A stretch of DNA of 31,016 nt from SIG459 sp045638085 (GTDB lineage Bacteria; Bacillota; Clostridia; Oscillospirales; Oscillospiraceae): NCBI GenBank assembly GCA_045638085.1, contig JAZUAQ010000107.1, forward strand, positions 1 to 31,016, written 5' to 3'. Under the pieces are notes generated by a model. The model worked only from the letters and a program-made list of their open reading frames with translations, was not told the DNA's origin and searched no databases. The position numbers and the translations under genes are program-made. This document shows positions 29,714-31,016 of this stretch, piece after piece (positions within the stretch are counted from its first letter, which is position 1; each line of letters starts with the position of its first letter).

Positions 29714-30001
29714 ATGGCTAAGTCCGCAGCTCTCGAATACAAGGGCCATCCCCTTCGCAGAAAAGACAATCTGATATATTTCGGCAGCATGTCCGATAAA
29801 TATATTATCATGCTCCAGATCCTCGAAACCAAAAAGGTTAAGGATATGGATGTTGCAAGCAAGGTTTCCGTTCAGCTTCAGCTCACCGATCCCGACATCA
29901 AGAGCCGCGATCGCGTTGTTAAAAAGAGCGAGAAGGACAGCCTTTATGCCGCAATGGACGTTGCATCCGTCTGGCTGGAGCGTGCACTCACCAAGCAGTA
30001 A
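29714..30001 (+). CDS. Conserved small protein of unknown function
   Basis: The 95-aa protein (MAKSAALEYKGHPLRRKDNL, IYFGSMSDKYIIMLQILETKKVKDMDVASKVSVQLQLTDPDIKSRDRVVKKSEKDSLYAAMDVASVWLERAL) is a compact alpha/beta protein without membrane segment or cysteines. I believe the same text recurs as an uncharacterised family in gut Clostridia, a recollection I cannot check here. GGAG lies 4 bases before an ATG at 29708 and 10 bases before the ATG at 29714; the second gives better spacing, so it is used. It sits 25 bases ahead of the NlpC/P60 gene and the two share a promoter, so it may take part in cell-wall turnover or merely be co-regulated. Confidence 0.85.
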   Translation: MAKSAALEYKGHPLRRKDNLIYFGSMSDKYIIMLQILETKKVKDMDVASKVSVQLQLTDPDIKSRDRVVKKSEKDSLYAAMDVASVWLERALTKQ

Positions 30002-30026
30002 TCTACACCCCCATCAGGAGGTACAT

Positions 30027-30920
30027 ATGTACAGAAAGATAATCCGTACCCTCGTCATCGCAGTTATTCTCGTTTCCCTTCTGGCTCCCAGCGCACTTGC
30101 AGTGTCCTCCGGCACCGTTACCGCCGATGCTCTGAACATCCGCAGTCAGGCCACCACTGCCAGCGGTATACTGGGCCTCATCTATCAGGGCGGCACCGTT
30201 ACCATTAACGACACTCAGGGCGACTGGCACAAAATCAGCTATAACGGCATTAACGGCTATGTTCACAAGAACTATGTCCGCATCACCGGCACAGCTCCCG
30301 ACAGCAGCACCGGCAATACCACCGCCCAGTCCGGCACCATCGGTACCGTTTCCGGAATGAGTGTTCGCCTCCGCGCAGGCGCTTCCCTCTCCTCTCAGGT
30401 TTACGGCTACTACAACACCGGCGCACAGTTCACCGTTCTCGGCACCAGCGGCGAATGGGTGAATGTTAAAACCTCTGCAGGTCTTGTTGGCTACATGCAC
30501 AGCGACTACCTGAAAATCGGAACCGCATCCGCAGCCCCCAGCGGCGGCGTTGCTGACCAGATCGTTGCAACAAGCAAGCTCTATCTGGGCACTCCCTATG
30601 TATGGGCAGGCACAAGCCCCTCCGGTTTTGACTGCAGCGGCTTTGTTTACTACCTCTACAAGAACTATGGCTACTCCCTCAACCGCGTAGCCCAGAGTAT
30701 GTACAGCTATGACGGCGTATTTGTTGACAAATCCGCCCTCCGTCCCGGTGACCTTGTCTGCTTTGGCTACGGTCCCTATTCCATCACCCATGTTGGTATG
30801 TACATAGGCAACGGTCAGTTCATCCATTCCTCTTCCGGCAGCGGATGCGTGGTCATCACCGATCTCAGCTCCAGCTACTACACCAGAATGTATGTAGGCG
30901 CAAAGAGAATCATCAACTGA
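30027..30920 (+). CDS. Secreted NlpC/P60 peptidoglycan endopeptidase with two SH3 domains
   Basis: The 297-aa protein has a Sec signal peptide (MYRKIIRTLVIAVILVSLLA, cleavage after ALA at about 25), two bacterial SH3 domains (about 28-88 and 103-165), each ending in the GYVH/GYMH turn, and a C-terminal NlpC/P60 domain (about 175-297) with catalytic C203 (FDCSGFVYYLY), H255 (ITHVGMYIGNG) and H267 (FIHSS). It cleaves D-glutamyl-meso-diaminopimelate-type bonds in peptidoglycan stems; the SH3 units bind wall. The signal rests on AGGAGG 5-6 bases before the ATG at 30027. It follows the 95-aa gene by 25 bases on the same transcript, with its own terminator after it. Confidence 0.94.
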   Translation: MYRKIIRTLVIAVILVSLLAPSALAVSSGTVTADALNIRSQATTASGILGLIYQGGTVTINDTQGDWHKISYNGINGYVHKNYVRITGTAPDSSTGNTTAQSGTIGTVSGMSVRLRAGASLSSQVYGYYNTGAQFTVLGTSGEWVNVKTSAGLVGYMHSDYLKIGTASAAPSGGVADQIVATSKLYLGTPYVWAGTSPSGFDCSGFVYYLYKNYGYSLNRVAQSMYSYDGVFVDKSALRPGDLVCFGYGPYSITHVGMYIGNGQFIHSSSGSGCVVITDLSSSYYTRMYVGAKRIIN

Positions 30921-30938
30921 GAATAATAAAACAAAAAA

Positions 30939-30966
30939 ATCCCGGACAATAGTCCGGGATTTTTTA
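30939..30966. terminator. Bidirectional terminator
   Basis: ATCCCGGAC and GTCCGGGAT around AATA with an A-run on the left and T-run on the right, between the NlpC/P60 gene and the reverse-strand gene at the window edge. Confidence 0.92.
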
Positions 30967-30972
30967 TTATAC

Positions 30973-31016
30973 TTATGCGCTGATGCTCCTGATAAGACGT
31001 TTGAAGTCCTCATCAC
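30973..31016 (-). CDS. C-terminal end of a reverse-strand gene cut by the window edge
   Basis: Reading the reverse strand from the edge gives DEDFKRLIRSISA and then TAA at 30973-30975. The position next to a shared terminator and the protein-like text suggest a real gene end, but with 13-14 codons the product cannot be named. A different, much longer frame opposite the NlpC gene in this stretch is a shadow and is not used. Confidence 0.45.
   Translation of the reverse strand, partial: DEDFKRLIRSISA

Noticed and set aside
30003..31016. 337-codon reverse frame opposite the NlpC/P60 gene
   Set aside because: Its Gly/Ala-rich text arises from the codon pattern of the forward gene; it would also run through a strong terminator.
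1..31016. CRISPR arrays, tRNA and rRNA genes, intact insertion sequences
   Set aside because: I looked for regularly spaced repeats, tRNA-like cloverleaf sequence with a TTCGA-type arm, rRNA text and transposase motifs and found none that would hold up.

Overview
The window looks like a chromosome segment of an anaerobic gut-type member of the Clostridia (Firmicutes), probably Oscillospiraceae/Ruminococcaceae-like. This is inferred from the AGGAGG-type ribosome binding sites, TTGACA-N17-TATAAT promoters, an oxygen-sensitive glycyl radical enzyme, ECF-sigma/ABC-2 operons, NlpC/P60-SH3 and RCC1-repeat surface proteins, and numerous intrinsic terminators. No rRNA, tRNA, CRISPR array or intact transposase was seen, so species-level placement is not possible.

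Region 1 (about 1-5800) is visibly richer in A+T than the rest and reads like an acquired conflict/defence island. It holds a MerR-type regulator, a reverse-strand pair (a 691-aa GNAT-PIN-plus-unknown-domains protein overlapping an ASCH-domain protein by 8 bases), a HicAB toxin-antitoxin pair whose promoter sits inside a perfect 16-bp inverted repeat and whose hicA frame opens at ATA instead of ATG, and a HEPN-like protein directly behind hicB. Several long inverted repeats lie between these genes.

Region 2 (about 5825-9000) is a four-gene reverse-strand operon with every junction overlapping: ECF sigma factor, membrane protein (possible anti-sigma factor), ABC ATPase, ABC-2 permease. Region 3 (about 9100-13820) has an unusual NifX-like + His/Cys/Gly linker + SlyD-like FKBP fusion, a roughly 307-bp element that folds almost completely into nested helices, a TPR/Sel1-like protein whose last codons lie in that element, a VOC/glyoxalase protein, and a CNNM/CorC ion transporter gene with a long leader ending in an attenuator-like terminator.

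Region 4 (13822-15474, reverse strand) is a compact operon: an MGMT-like protein, a previously unannotatable 55-aa small protein coupled by overlaps at both ends, a Spx/ArsC-like protein and a short-chain dehydrogenase. Region 5 (15630-19831, reverse strand) is a cell-surface polysaccharide O-acylation operon: MBOAT acyltransferase, DHHW/AlgX-like protein and a membrane-anchored TPR-RCC1 protein. A UshA-like lipoprotein nucleotidase follows (19977-21863).

Region 6 (22028-24475) is a stand-alone glycyl radical enzyme with Cys453, Glu455 and Gly791 but no activating enzyme in the window. Region 7 (24587-27481, reverse strand) has an SDR enzyme, two secreted or anchored small proteins and a DUF1629/Imm11-like protein. 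The gap 27500-27925 is dense in signals: a reverse-strand promoter-to-terminator unit of about 210 nt with a 10-codon ORF, a potential pseudoknot, and a forward promoter that runs straight into a terminator. Region 8 (27928-31016) contains a Cof-type HAD phosphatase, a polytopic membrane protein, a conserved 95-aa protein, an SH3-NlpC/P60 peptidoglycan hydrolase, and the last codons of a reverse-strand gene cut by the window edge.

The best candidates for something undescribed are the GNAT-PIN-ASCH pair, the folded 307-bp element, the NifX-FKBP fusion, the orphan glycyl radical enzyme and the 27.5-27.8 kb small transcript. All function statements come from reading the sequence by eye; no database search was run.
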